From Ligilactobacillus murinus DSM 20452 = NBRC 14221 (GTDB lineage Bacteria; Bacillota; Bacilli; Lactobacillales; Lactobacillaceae), in contig NZ_BCVJ01000010.1 in NCBI RefSeq assembly GCF_001591685.1, positions 1 through 43,976 of the forward strand: 43,976 nt of DNA. Reading direction: 5' to 3'. A model generated the notes under the pieces. That model was not told where the DNA came from. It did no database searches and saw only the letters and a list, made by a program, of their open reading frames with translations. The position numbers and the translations under genes were made by a program. Position 1 is the stretch's first letter. Each line of letters starts with the position of its first letter. Positions 1-5,088 of this stretch are shown one piece after another.

Positions 1-60
1 TTTTTTAAGCAAAAAAACACTATTTCAAAGCCTGTTAGAGCAACGGTAAAGGTACAAAAA

Positions 61-175
61 CCCTAAGAAAACCTAAGATAAAATGTTAAGAATTGTTAAG
101 GTGAATTGCTGAAAAATGCTGAAATAAAATGTTGAGAATTGTTGAGGTCAAATGCTAACATTTGCTAACCTATTT
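61..175. repeat. Five 23-bp iteron-like repeats, each internally duplicated
   Basis: Units start at 61, 84, 107, 130 and 153, an exact 23-bp period. Each unit has the form heptamer - AAA, AAT or ATT - same heptamer - six mostly A/T bases. The heptamers are CCCTAAG/ACCTAAG, TGTTAAG, TGCTGAA, TGTTGAG and TGCTAAC. The two heptamers of a unit are identical (one mismatch in the first unit) and 10 bp apart, while units differ from one another. A 22-23 bp tandem array resembles iterons of theta-replicating elements, but the within-unit identity is not typical of iterons. Confidence 0.85.
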
Positions 176-248
176 TTTTGCCACAAGTAGCAACGTTGTA
201 GAAAATATAGAGCTATGCAATTTCAGTTACACAACAAATCACAACCGT

Positions 249-295
249 AGTTATAGTTACACTTGTTAGCCAGCGCCACGACTGGCGCTATAACT
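249..295. repeat. Nested inverted repeat
   Basis: AGTTATAG at 249-256 is exactly complementary to CTATAACT at 288-295. Inside lies a GC-rich hairpin, AGCGCCA (272-278), loop CGAC, TGGCGCT (283-289); the two stems share bases 288-289, so they would compete. No T-run follows, so this is not a normal terminator. It may be an origin or operator structure. Confidence 0.55.
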
Positions 296-311
296 GGTTC
301 ACTTCCTGACG

Positions 312-328
312 ATCGGAGAAAATCGGAG
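312..328. repeat. Twin-heptamer unit ATCGGAG
   Basis: ATCGGAG, AAA, ATCGGAG, followed by TAAA. It has the same layout as the units in the 61-175 array, with a 10-bp period, but stands alone. Confidence 0.7.
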
Positions 329-425
329 TAAATGGATACTTTTTTGATTGCTGAAATAAGCTAATATAAGCGTTCTAGCAGTGTTTTAACTTGCTTGAAT
401 GTAAATACCCTATCCGATTGCTAGC

Positions 426-442
426 ATTGCAGAAAATTGCAG
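426..442. repeat. Twin-heptamer unit ATTGCAG
   Basis: ATTGCAG, AAA, ATTGCAG, followed by GAAAC. It is an isolated copy of the twin-heptamer design, 10-bp period. Confidence 0.7.
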
Positions 443-550
443 GAAACACACTTTAAATAGCAATGACATCCCTAGCCCCTATTCATTGCTATAGCTGGGT
501 TAGTGGTGGTTATCTGACTAATTGCGATCGTGATTTTATGAAGTAATGAA

Positions 551-570
551 ATGTTGGAAAATGTTGGAAA
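551..570. repeat. Twin-heptamer unit ATGTTGG
   Basis: ATGTTGGAAA occurs twice in direct succession, so the heptamer ATGTTGG is repeated at 10 bp around AAA. Confidence 0.7.
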
Positions 571-592
571 AATGTGAGTGTAATACTCAGGT

Positions 593-612
593 AAATTGTC
601 GGAAATTGTCGG
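593..612. repeat. Twin-heptamer unit TTGTCGG
   Basis: AAATTGTCGG occurs twice in direct succession; the heptamer TTGTCGG is repeated at 10 bp around AAA and followed by AGTAAA. Confidence 0.7.
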
Positions 613-756
613 AGTAAAAACCTATATTGACGCCAAATACAGGCTATTGGGTGTTTATTGATGAAGTATTGACGATAATTGACCAAGAAACCTATAACAC
701 TGGCGTTTTTATTGATTATTTATTGGTGAAAATTAGCATTTTTCTAGTAAAAACAA

Positions 757-785
757 TTGACTTATATAGATTAATAATGTATAAT
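757..785 (+). promoter_or_regulatory. Strong sigma-A-type promoter
   Basis: TTGACT at 757-762, a 17-bp spacer and TATAAT at 780-785. It lies 28 bp upstream of the start codon of the gene at 814 and directly after the phased ATTG motifs, which may be its control sites. Confidence 0.75.
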
Positions 786-813
786 GAATATATAAAGTTA
801 AGGAGGTGAGATA

Positions 814-960
814 TTGAGACCAAGAAAAGAAGACCACAAAAAAGAACCGTTAGCGTGGTCGATAATCAAAGCAGTTGCTAGAATTTTAGCAGAGTTCGGA
901 GCAATTGCCTCAGGTATTGAATACCTGCTAAGAATTATCAAGTTACTAGGACGGTTCTAA
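814..960 (+). CDS. Small phage-type protein, 48 aa, TTG start
   Basis: The product is unrecognised. The reading frame begins with TTG, 7 nt after a near-perfect Shine-Dalgarno sequence AAGGAGGTGAG (800-810), and follows the promoter at 757-785, so translation is well supported. The first 11 residues are strongly charged (K, R, D, H, E) and the rest is rich in I, L, A and V, ending LLRIIKLLGRF. It could be an amphipathic or membrane-associated peptide. The gene is followed by a hairpin (974-994) and a second tiny gene. Size and setting suit an accessory phage gene or a small toxic peptide; neither is shown. Confidence 0.7.
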   Translation: MRPRKEDHKKEPLAWSIIKAVARILAEFGAIASGIEYLLRIIKLLGRF

Positions 961-973
961 AAGCTGAAAATAT

Positions 974-994
974 AAAGGGGGTGGTTGCCCCTTT
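974..994 (+). terminator. Hairpin after the 48-aa gene
   Basis: AAAGGGG, loop GTGGTTG, CCCCTTT, followed by ATTTC. The stem is perfect but the T-tract is weak, so termination is probably partial. On the other strand the stem is followed by ATATTTT. Confidence 0.45.
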
Positions 995-1026
995 ATTTCA
1001 GTATAACCAAGAAAGGAATGAAAGTC

Positions 1027-1152
1027 ATGAACAAAGTTGAAAAGTTTAACAAAAAACTAGCAAAGCTTAACAAAGTTACTTTTGCGATCGTTGGCGTTAT
1101 TGCTACTCTTTGGCTATTACTGGAATTAATTTTAAAATTACTAGGCAAGTAA
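1027..1152 (+). CDS. Small single-span membrane protein, 41 aa
   Basis: The start codon ATG follows GAAAGGAATGAAAGTC, a usable ribosome-binding site. The N-terminal 18 residues are lysine-rich (MNKVEKFNKKLAKLNKVT) and are followed by one hydrophobic segment, roughly residues 19-38, ending in LLGK. The next gene starts 12 nt after the stop. The shape is that of small phage holin-like or membrane-active peptides, but no family is recognised. The gene lies inside the mobile element and has no visible promoter of its own. Confidence 0.65.
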   Translation: MNKVEKFNKKLAKLNKVTFAIVGVIATLWLLLELILKLLGK

Positions 1153-1164
1153 GGAGCTGACACG

Positions 1165-1356
1165 ATGACAGAGAAGAAAACGACAGACGCCCAAAGCAGA
1201 GCAACGAAAAAATGGGGTGACAAAAACAAGGACAAACAACGCATTTACCGTTATAGGTCATACGCTAGAAAGTACGTTAGAGACATTGCAGCAGCTGAAG
1301 ACCTGCACGAGTTGGCAACGATGATACAGACTAGACTTGATGAAATGGAAAAATAG
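1165..1356 (+). CDS. Small basic mobile-element protein, copy 1 (63 aa)
   Basis: A clear ribosome-binding site (AAGGAG, 1151-1156) precedes ATG. The product has no named function. It is paralogous to the protein encoded at 3271-3465: both start MTEKK, then share the pattern AQ..A...W..KNK, a basic R..AR.Y.R stretch and a C-terminal acidic helix with EDL..L. Similar short proteins are, as far as I recall, common in phages and plasmids of lactobacilli and enterococci. The basic central part would fit nucleic-acid binding, which is inference. The gene is followed by a good terminator (1362-1387). Confidence 0.75.
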   Translation: MTEKKTTDAQSRATKKWGDKNKDKQRIYRYRSYARKYVRDIAAAEDLHELATMIQTRLDEMEK

Positions 1357-1361
1357 CAATT

Positions 1362-1387
1362 AAGGGATGCTCAAGGCGTCCCTTTTT
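1362..1387 (+). terminator. Rho-independent terminator
   Basis: AAGGGATGC, loop TCAAG, GCGTCCCTT (one G-U pair) followed by a six-base T-run. It ends the small-gene cluster 814-1356. Confidence 0.75.
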
Positions 1388-1434
1388 TCGTATGACATCC
1401 CACACGATCGATTTTAAGCGTCAGAACTAGGCAA

Positions 1435-1542
1435 ATGGACACAGTTTACAGACGTCAAATACCGCCCGAGTATGATTACACTAGACAGCATTTAAAATCG
1501 TTGGAAGTGCTTTGCGCTTGTATCTCAGAAGCAAATAAATAG
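1435..1542 (+). CDS. Possible small ORF, 35 aa
   Basis: A frame of 35 codons starts at ATG 1435 with only a weak AGG (1429-1431) upstream. The product contains YRRQIPPEYDY and two cysteines near the C-terminus. There is no in-frame upstream start and no recognised family. It could be real in this cluster of tiny genes or chance. Confidence 0.3.
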   Translation: MDTVYRRQIPPEYDYTRQHLKSLEVLCACISEANK

Positions 1543-1688
1543 ATCCATGGTGTGACAGTTGCAAATCATGCAATAGCCCCCGCTTTTAGTCCGCAGTCTT
1601 TCAAAATGATAGCGAAAAAGGTAAATTATCCGTGGTCGTTTCAAACGACCTCAAGAAGTGAGTCAATCATATTGATCGAGTTTGTAAA

Positions 1689-1705
1689 ACCTACGAAAAC
1701 CTACG
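1689..1705. repeat. Twin-heptamer unit ACCTACG
   Basis: ACCTACG, AAA, ACCTACG, followed by CTAAAA. It has the same design as the units near the left end, here inside the palindrome cluster. Confidence 0.65.
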
Positions 1706-1762
1706 CTAAAAGTCTGTATTTATCCGAGGTCAACCATATTGACCACGAAACAGGTTATTTAA

Positions 1763-1823
1763 TGCTTTGGGTCGTTCCAAACGACCTGTTTTTTAAATTG
1801 CTTTGGGTCGTTCCAAACGACCT
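1763..1823. repeat. 25-bp direct repeat, period 36 bp
   Basis: A 25-bp sequence starting TGCTTTGG and containing GGTCGTTCCAAACGACC occurs at 1763-1787 and again, without mismatch, at 1799-1823. The perfect copy suggests a recent duplication or strong selection on the site. Confidence 0.8.
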
Positions 1824-1872
1824 TAATTTATAATCACGATACAAGCTATTTTAAGCATGTTATAAGCTCCAT

Positions 1873-1902
1873 TTGATATAATCAGCAGAATTATACTAGA
1901 AT
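1873..1902 (+). promoter_or_regulatory. Possible promoter of the ArpU-type gene
   Basis: TTGATA (1873-1878), 18 bp, TAGAAT (1897-1902). An alternative is the extended -10 TGATATAAT at 1874-1882, which lacks a -35. The gene follows about 100 bp downstream. Confidence 0.35.
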
Positions 1903-1998
1903 AGTGTTAAACGTCTTAGAACGCTTTTTATAGCGTGATAGAGTAATACCCCAAATTATAGAGCTTGTAACAGCTTGATACAGTTAGGAGCGTTGGAC

Positions 1999-2427
1999 AT
2001 GATGAGACTTGACCCACCAGATAACAGAGAAGTAGACTACAGCAAAACACGCAATAACGTTACTAACTGGTTTGATACAGAGTATAGCAAGTATCAGCGA
2101 TTAGCAAACATCCCAGTTATTTCAAGCGTACGCTTATCATTAGCACCCAAAGGAACAGCAAGCGCCAATAGTGTGGAAGATATGAACGTAAACAGAGCCA
2201 ACGCCAAGCAAGTTTTAGAGTTCGTGGAAGCCGTGATCAATAGTCTAGGCGATTATAAACCTTTTTTAGAAGCACGATACATCAAGAAATTACAAACGTG
2301 GCAAATTGAAGAACGCTTAGGGTTCGGGCATTCTCAAACACAAACTAGGATTAGAAAAGCTTGCGCCCTATTCGCTCAGACTATGGACATGACAGCAGGC
2401 ACACAGCTCACAGCCTACAAAGATTAG
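1999..2427 (+). CDS. ArpU-type phage late transcriptional regulator
   Basis: The product, about 142 aa, has the layout of the ArpU family of phage regulators that switch on late genes. An N-terminal segment (SKTRNNVTNWFDTEYSKYQR) is followed by a helix around ANAKQVLEFVEAVI and a C-terminal sigma-like helix-turn-helix region, from EARYIKKLQTWQIEERLG through QTQTRIRKACALFAQ. ATG 1999 is chosen because AGGAG at 1986-1990 lies 8 nt upstream; the TTG at 1975 has no such site. In phages this gene usually sits just before the packaging genes, but here only tiny genes and then chromosomal trxB follow, so the element is either a remnant or a satellite. Confidence 0.7.
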   Translation: MMRLDPPDNREVDYSKTRNNVTNWFDTEYSKYQRLANIPVISSVRLSLAPKGTASANSVEDMNVNRANAKQVLEFVEAVINSLGDYKPFLEARYIKKLQTWQIEERLGFGHSQTQTRIRKACALFAQTMDMTAGTQLTAYKD

Positions 2428-2439
2428 GAGTGATCCCGC

Positions 2440-2610
2440 TTGTTAAAATTTATTATCATTCTTGCGATCGTTACAGCGATCAACGTTTATTTAAAACACC
2501 GTCATTGGTATTCTAGGTTTTACATCAAGCATCTATCCAGCAGGCACGACCTGCAACGCCTTAGCTTGATGATCGATAAAAGACTTAAGGAGTTAGACGA
2601 TGAAAGATAA
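2440..2610 (+). CDS. Small protein with N-terminal membrane segment, 56 aa
   Basis: TTG start, 9 nt after AGGAG (2426-2430), which overlaps the stop codon of the ArpU-type gene. The N-terminus (MLKFIIILAIVTAINVYL) is one hydrophobic span, followed by a basic, histidine- and arginine-rich tail with a helical acidic end. The next gene starts inside its last codons, so the three genes from 1999 are probably translationally coupled. No family is recognised. Confidence 0.65.
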   Translation: MLKFIIILAIVTAINVYLKHRHWYSRFYIKHLSSRHDLQRLSLMIDKRLKELDDER

Positions 2611-2737
2611 GTCACCAGTTGAACAGTTAGTTTTAGAGCTATGTTTTTGTATACCCAAAAAGGGATGCACTAGCTTAGTTGCTGGTACATCCCTTATTGA
2701 TCATTCTACTGAATGGCTATATGATGAAATCGTTTGA
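2600..2737 (+). CDS. Small cysteine-containing protein, 45 aa
   Basis: ATG follows AAGGAG (2587-2592) by 7 nt and overlaps the end of the preceding gene by 11 nt. The product contains CFCIPKKGC and is otherwise unrecognised. A strong hairpin (2660-2695) lies inside the frame, so the same DNA may serve as a terminator on the other strand. The function is unknown. Confidence 0.55.
   Translation: MKDKSPVEQLVLELCFCIPKKGCTSLVAGTSLIDHSTEWLYDEIV
2657..2695 (-). terminator. Minus-strand terminator-like hairpin
   Basis: AAGGGATG/CATCCCTT with an imperfect inner extension (CACTAGC/GCTGGTA). Read on the minus strand it is followed by TTTTTGGG. It lies within the 45-aa plus-strand frame. Confidence 0.5.
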
Positions 2738-2757
2738 AAAAAATGCTATAAAATACT

Positions 2758-2785
2758 TGTTTTTATATGAAATTTAATACATAAT
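2758..2785 (+). promoter_or_regulatory. Possible promoter
   Basis: TTGTTT (2758-2763), 16 bp, CATAAT (2780-2785). It would drive the small genes from 2896 on. The match is moderate. Confidence 0.35.
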
Positions 2786-2895
2786 ATGGACATGGTCAAG
2801 GATAAAGGCTAGCTACCTTTTGAATTGGTCTAGTGGAGTATTGAAACATAAAGCACGCCTATTCAACTAATCAATACACGTTAGGCGGTGAGTTT

Positions 2896-3027
2896 ATGGA
2901 ATTCAATACAGAAAGGAACAGCGTTTTGCTTTCGTTGCTCTTAGTGCTAGCGTACAAGCTGGATAAGATTATCCTAGCAAGTACCGAAGCATACAAGGCA
3001 ATAAAAAAAGCTAATCGCCGTAAGTAG
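2896..3027 (+). CDS. Small protein, 43 aa
   Basis: ATG after AGGCGGTGAG (2882-2891), a good ribosome-binding site at 4-6 nt. The middle (NSVLLSLLLVLAYKLDKIIL) is hydrophobic and the C-terminus is lysine- and arginine-rich (KAIKKANRRK). It may be a short membrane-associated or amphipathic peptide. No family is recognised. A strong hairpin follows at 3064-3092. Confidence 0.6.
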   Translation: MEFNTERNSVLLSLLLVLAYKLDKIILASTEAYKAIKKANRRK

Positions 3028-3063
3028 CGACTAGCTAAAACACTGTTTCAATATCCACGTTCG

Positions 3064-3096
3064 GGGGCTGGTAGTTGGTGGCTATCAGCCCCTTAT
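3064..3096 (+). terminator. Hairpin terminator
   Basis: GGGGCTGGTAG, loop TTGGTGG, CTATCAGCCCC (one G-U pair), then TTATT. The stem is strong and the T-tract short. Confidence 0.55.
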
Positions 3097-3150
3097 TCGT
3101 ATCTAAGTATATTATATTTAATATAAGAACGCAAGTAAGGAAGTGATAAA

Positions 3151-3258
3151 ATGAGTTTATTTGAACTGATCGCATTTATAGGCTTGCTCATCTACTCAGG
3201 TTTTACGACCTATATAGGCTATAAGATGACCAAAGACACAGACGAACGTTACAAGTAA
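3151..3258 (+). CDS. Tiny membrane protein, 35 aa
   Basis: ATG after AAGGAAGTGATAAA. One hydrophobic segment, roughly residues 3-24 (LFELIAFIGLLIYSGFTTYI), is followed by a charged tail (KMTKDTDERYK). The ribosome-binding site of the next gene overlaps its stop codon, so the pair is probably coupled. Similar tiny membrane proteins are frequent in phage late-early modules. The function is unknown. Confidence 0.65.
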   Translation: MSLFELIAFIGLLIYSGFTTYIGYKMTKDTDERYK

Positions 3259-3270
3259 GGAGTTACACCA

Positions 3271-3465
3271 ATGACAGAGAAAAAGAAGACCAGCAAAGCA
3301 CAGCTTGACGCTTCCAACCGCTGGAACGAAAAGAACAAAGCACGCAAATACTATCTTGCTAAAAGATCCATGGCACGCAGTTACTGCAGAGTAGCCACCA
3401 AGGAAGACTTAGAAGCGTTGATCACATTTGCTAATGAGAAACTAGCCGAACGCTTTCCAGAATAA
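3271..3465 (+). CDS. Small basic mobile-element protein, copy 2 (64 aa)
   Basis: ATG after TAAGGAGTTACACC. It is the paralogue of the 1165-1356 product: the same MTEKK start, AQ..A...W..KNK, R..AR.Y.R and EDL..L pattern at matching positions. The two are clearly diverged, so the duplication is not recent. A basic N-terminal two-thirds and an acidic helical end suggest a nucleic-acid or protein-binding role, not shown. A bidirectional terminator follows. Confidence 0.75.
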   Translation: MTEKKKTSKAQLDASNRWNEKNKARKYYLAKRSMARSYCRVATKEDLEALITFANEKLAERFPE

Positions 3466-3467
3466 GC

Positions 3468-3501
3468 AAAAAACCCCCTGCACGATAGCAGAGAGCTTTT
3501 T
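3468..3501. terminator. Bidirectional terminator
   Basis: CCCCCTGC, loop ACGATA, GCAGAGAG (two G-U pairs on the minus-strand RNA), flanked by A6 on the left and CTTTTT on the right. It can end the 3271-3465 gene and also minus-strand transcripts. Confidence 0.6.
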
Positions 3502-3518
3502 AACTAAGGAGCTATACC

Positions 3519-3632
3519 GTGATTATATCACGTCTCAGGGATGCACGTTGTCCAATTGTGGGCGATCACATCCCAACGGTGCAAATAAAAACGCCTTGCA
3601 TGATCGCAAGACGTCAAAGAACTGTTTTATAA
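3519..3632 (+). CDS. Possible small protein, 37 aa, GTG start
   Basis: GTG lies 7 nt after AAGGAG (3506-3511). The product is basic, with two cysteines plus ARRQRTVL at the end. The frame overlaps a minus-strand terminator-like hairpin (3592-3613), so coding potential is uncertain despite the good ribosome-binding site. Confidence 0.4.
   Translation: MIISRLRDARCPIVGDHIPTVQIKTPCMIARRQRTVL
3587..3613 (-). terminator. Minus-strand terminator
   Basis: On the minus strand CGTCTTGC, loop GATCAT, GCAAGGCG (one G-U pair), then TTTTTATT. No minus-strand gene ends here. Confidence 0.55.
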
Positions 3633-3691
3633 GCATTGGTAAATAGATCGACTGAGAAACCCTAACAGCATTATAGCATATATCAGAAAAT

Positions 3692-3728
3692 AAAAAAGCT
3701 TCCTAGCGCCCGTAGACGATCTAGGAAG
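3692..3728 (-). terminator. Minus-strand terminator
   Basis: CTTCCTAG/CTAGGAAG, a perfect 8-bp stem with a 14-nt loop, followed on the minus strand by CTTTTTT via the A6 at 3692-3697. Confidence 0.6.
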
Positions 3729-3777
3729 TGGCTAGCCTTGTTTGATTGTTTTCAGTATATCATACCCAAGTAAAAAT

Positions 3778-3803
3778 AAAAAAGCGCTGGAACTTCCAAC
3801 GCT
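3778..3803 (-). terminator. Minus-strand terminator
   Basis: On the minus strand AGCGTTGGA, loop AGT, TCCAGCGCT (one G-U pair), then TTTTTA. The stem is compact and strong. Confidence 0.65.
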
Positions 3804-3847
3804 TGAAATCATACACTATTCTAAACCACCTAGCCCGACTCTTCCGG

Positions 3848-3881
3848 GGTCTCTCTTAGGGTCTCCCCTAGGTCTCTTTTT
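3848..3881 (+). terminator. Plus-strand terminator-like hairpin with GGTCTC repeats
   Basis: GGTCTC occurs at 3848, 3860 and 3871. CTTAGGG (3855-3861), loop TCTC, CCCTAGG (3866-3872) is followed by TCTCTTTTT. It probably ends plus-strand transcription from the mobile element. Confidence 0.45.
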
Positions 3882-4047
3882 ATCCAATTTTTAGCTATTT
3901 ATTTTTTGAAATCTGTAAAAAACACCCTTTAAAAAGCGCATAACGGCGGGGAAAACACCCCTGCTTAATTCAAATCTAGTATACTATCAATCGGCAAAAC
4001 TTGCTATAACAAGCACTTTTACGCTTACAAAAAATTTATTCGATATC

Positions 4048-4082
4048 AAAAAAGCACTAGCAGTAAAACTACCACTAGTGCT
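4048..4082 (-). terminator. trxB terminator
   Basis: AGCACTAG/CTAGTGCT with a 14-nt loop, followed on the minus strand by TTTTTTG. It lies directly after the trxB stop codon. Confidence 0.85.
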
Positions 4083-4088
4083 ACTGAT

Positions 4089-5015
4089 TTAATCCTTTAA
4101 ACTCTCTAAATAGTTAAATGCTTGTTGCCCAGCAATACTTCCATCGCCAACAGCGGTCGTGATCTGGCGTAATTCTTTAGCCCGTACATCACCGATCGCA
4201 TAAACACCAGGTAAACTAGTTTGCATCAACTCATCAGTCTTGATCCAGCCTTGTTCATCAGTGATCCCAAGTTCTTTGAACGGCTCACTTAAAGGAATGA
4301 CCCCTACATAGATAAAGACACCATTGACCTTTAATTCACCGTCTTCACCCGTCTTTTTGTTATGTGTCGATACGCTCGTGACTTTTTGTCCATCACCATT
4401 GATCTTTGTGACAACAGTATCCCAAGTAAAGTCGATCTTATCGTTAGCGAAAGCACGCTCTTGCAAGATTTTTTGAGCTCGCAATTGGTCTCTACGGTGG
4501 ATGATATTGACATTTGAAGCTAATTTAGCCAGATAGACCCCCTCTTCAACAGCAGAATCACCGCCACCGATCACAGCTAAGGGCTGGTCTTTAAAGAAAG
4601 CACCATCACAAACTGCACAATAAGAAACACCCCGACCAGCATATTCTGCTTCACCTTCAACACCTAATTTCCGATATTGTGAACCTGTAGCAATGATCAC
4701 AACTGGTGCTTCATAAGTTTCACTATCGGTAATGACTTGTTTTAAATCACCGTTGACTTCAACTTTTTCAACGCTACCGTATGCATATTCTGCTCCAAAT
4801 TGGGTCGCACCTTGATACATTTTTTCTGCTAAGTCTGGTCCTAAGATCGACTTAAATCCGGGATAATTTTCAACTTCAGCGGTATTATTCATTTGACCAC
4901 CGTAGATTCCACGATCTAAGATCAAAACCGACAGATTAGCCCGTGAAGCATATAATCCAGCCGTCAAACCTCCAGGACCTGCACCGATCACGATCACATC
5001 ATATTTTTTAGCCAT
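4089..5015 (-). CDS. trxB: Thioredoxin reductase
   Basis: This cytoplasmic FAD enzyme passes electrons from NADPH to thioredoxin. The 308 aa are full length. Visible are the FAD-binding GAGPGG (11-16), the redox pair CAVC (Cys133, Cys136), the NADPH-binding GGGDSA (about 149-154) and the C-terminal FAD motif beginning AIGDVR. ATG 5015 follows GGAAGGTGAAG at 7 nt. It is the last gene of the hprK-lgt-trxB group, 73 nt after lgt, and ends in its own terminator. Confidence 0.97.
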   Translation of the reverse strand: MAKKYDVIVIGAGPGGLTAGLYASRANLSVLILDRGIYGGQMNNTAEVENYPGFKSILGPDLAEKMYQGATQFGAEYAYGSVEKVEVNGDLKQVITDSETYEAPVVIIATGSQYRKLGVEGEAEYAGRGVSYCAVCDGAFFKDQPLAVIGGGDSAVEEGVYLAKLASNVNIIHRRDQLRAQKILQERAFANDKIDFTWDTVVTKINGDGQKVTSVSTHNKKTGEDGELKVNGVFIYVGVIPLSEPFKELGITDEQGWIKTDELMQTSLPGVYAIGDVRAKELRQITTAVGDGSIAGQQAFNYLESLKD

Positions 5016-5088
5016 AATATCTTCACCTTCCCATTATTTGATGATACTCTTCTAAAATTGCTGAAACAACTTCAAATATTAAGCTCAA

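Larger units (their letters stand above)
1..813. other. Long non-coding control region of the mobile element
   Basis: No credible gene is seen in this stretch. It contains the 23-bp repeat array (61-175), four isolated twin-heptamer units, a nested inverted repeat (249-295), a run of helically phased ATTG motifs (595-759) and a strong promoter (757-785). The only longer reading frame (627-809) starts at TTG without a ribosome-binding site and runs through the promoter, so it was not called. The mixture of iteron-like repeats, palindromes and a promoter suggests a replication, partition or regulatory region of a phage, phage satellite or plasmid-like element. That role is inference. Confidence 0.6.
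1628..1823. promoter_or_regulatory. Cluster of palindromic operator-like sites
   Basis: GGTCGTT-N3-AACGACC occurs three times (1635-1651, and once in each half of the repeat below). A second palindrome type, GTCAAYCATATTGAYC, occurs at 1662-1677 and 1729-1744. The cluster lies in the 430-bp stretch in front of the ArpU-type regulator and has no supported gene. Two symmetric site families side by side suggest binding sites for one or two dimeric DNA-binding proteins. RNA hairpins are an alternative. Confidence 0.6.
3633..4047. other. Gene-free boundary between mobile element and chromosome
   Basis: No reading frame with a ribosome-binding site is seen. The stretch holds two minus-strand terminators (3692-3728, 3778-3803) and one plus-strand terminator-like structure with GGTCTC repeats (3848-3881). 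No integrase and no obvious attachment-site duplication could be identified. Confidence 0.6.

Noticed and set aside
61-175. CRISPR array
   Set aside because: The unit of 23 bp has no repeat-spacer structure; it is a direct tandem array, and no cas genes are present.
627-809. 60-codon plus-strand frame
   Set aside because: Starts at TTG without a ribosome-binding site, contains the strong promoter at 757-785 and the phased ATTG motifs; judged to be chance.
993-1244. 83-codon minus-strand frame
   Set aside because: Antisense to two small plus-strand genes that have good ribosome-binding sites; its hydrophobic look is a by-product of the lysine-rich opposite strand.
1552-1833. 93-codon plus-strand frame
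   Set aside because: GTG start without a ribosome-binding site; its second half is made of the palindromes and the 25-bp repeat translated twice. Better explained as a regulatory region.
3633-4047. Attachment site or integrase at the element border
   Set aside because: No integrase gene in the window and no matching direct repeat pair could be found by eye.
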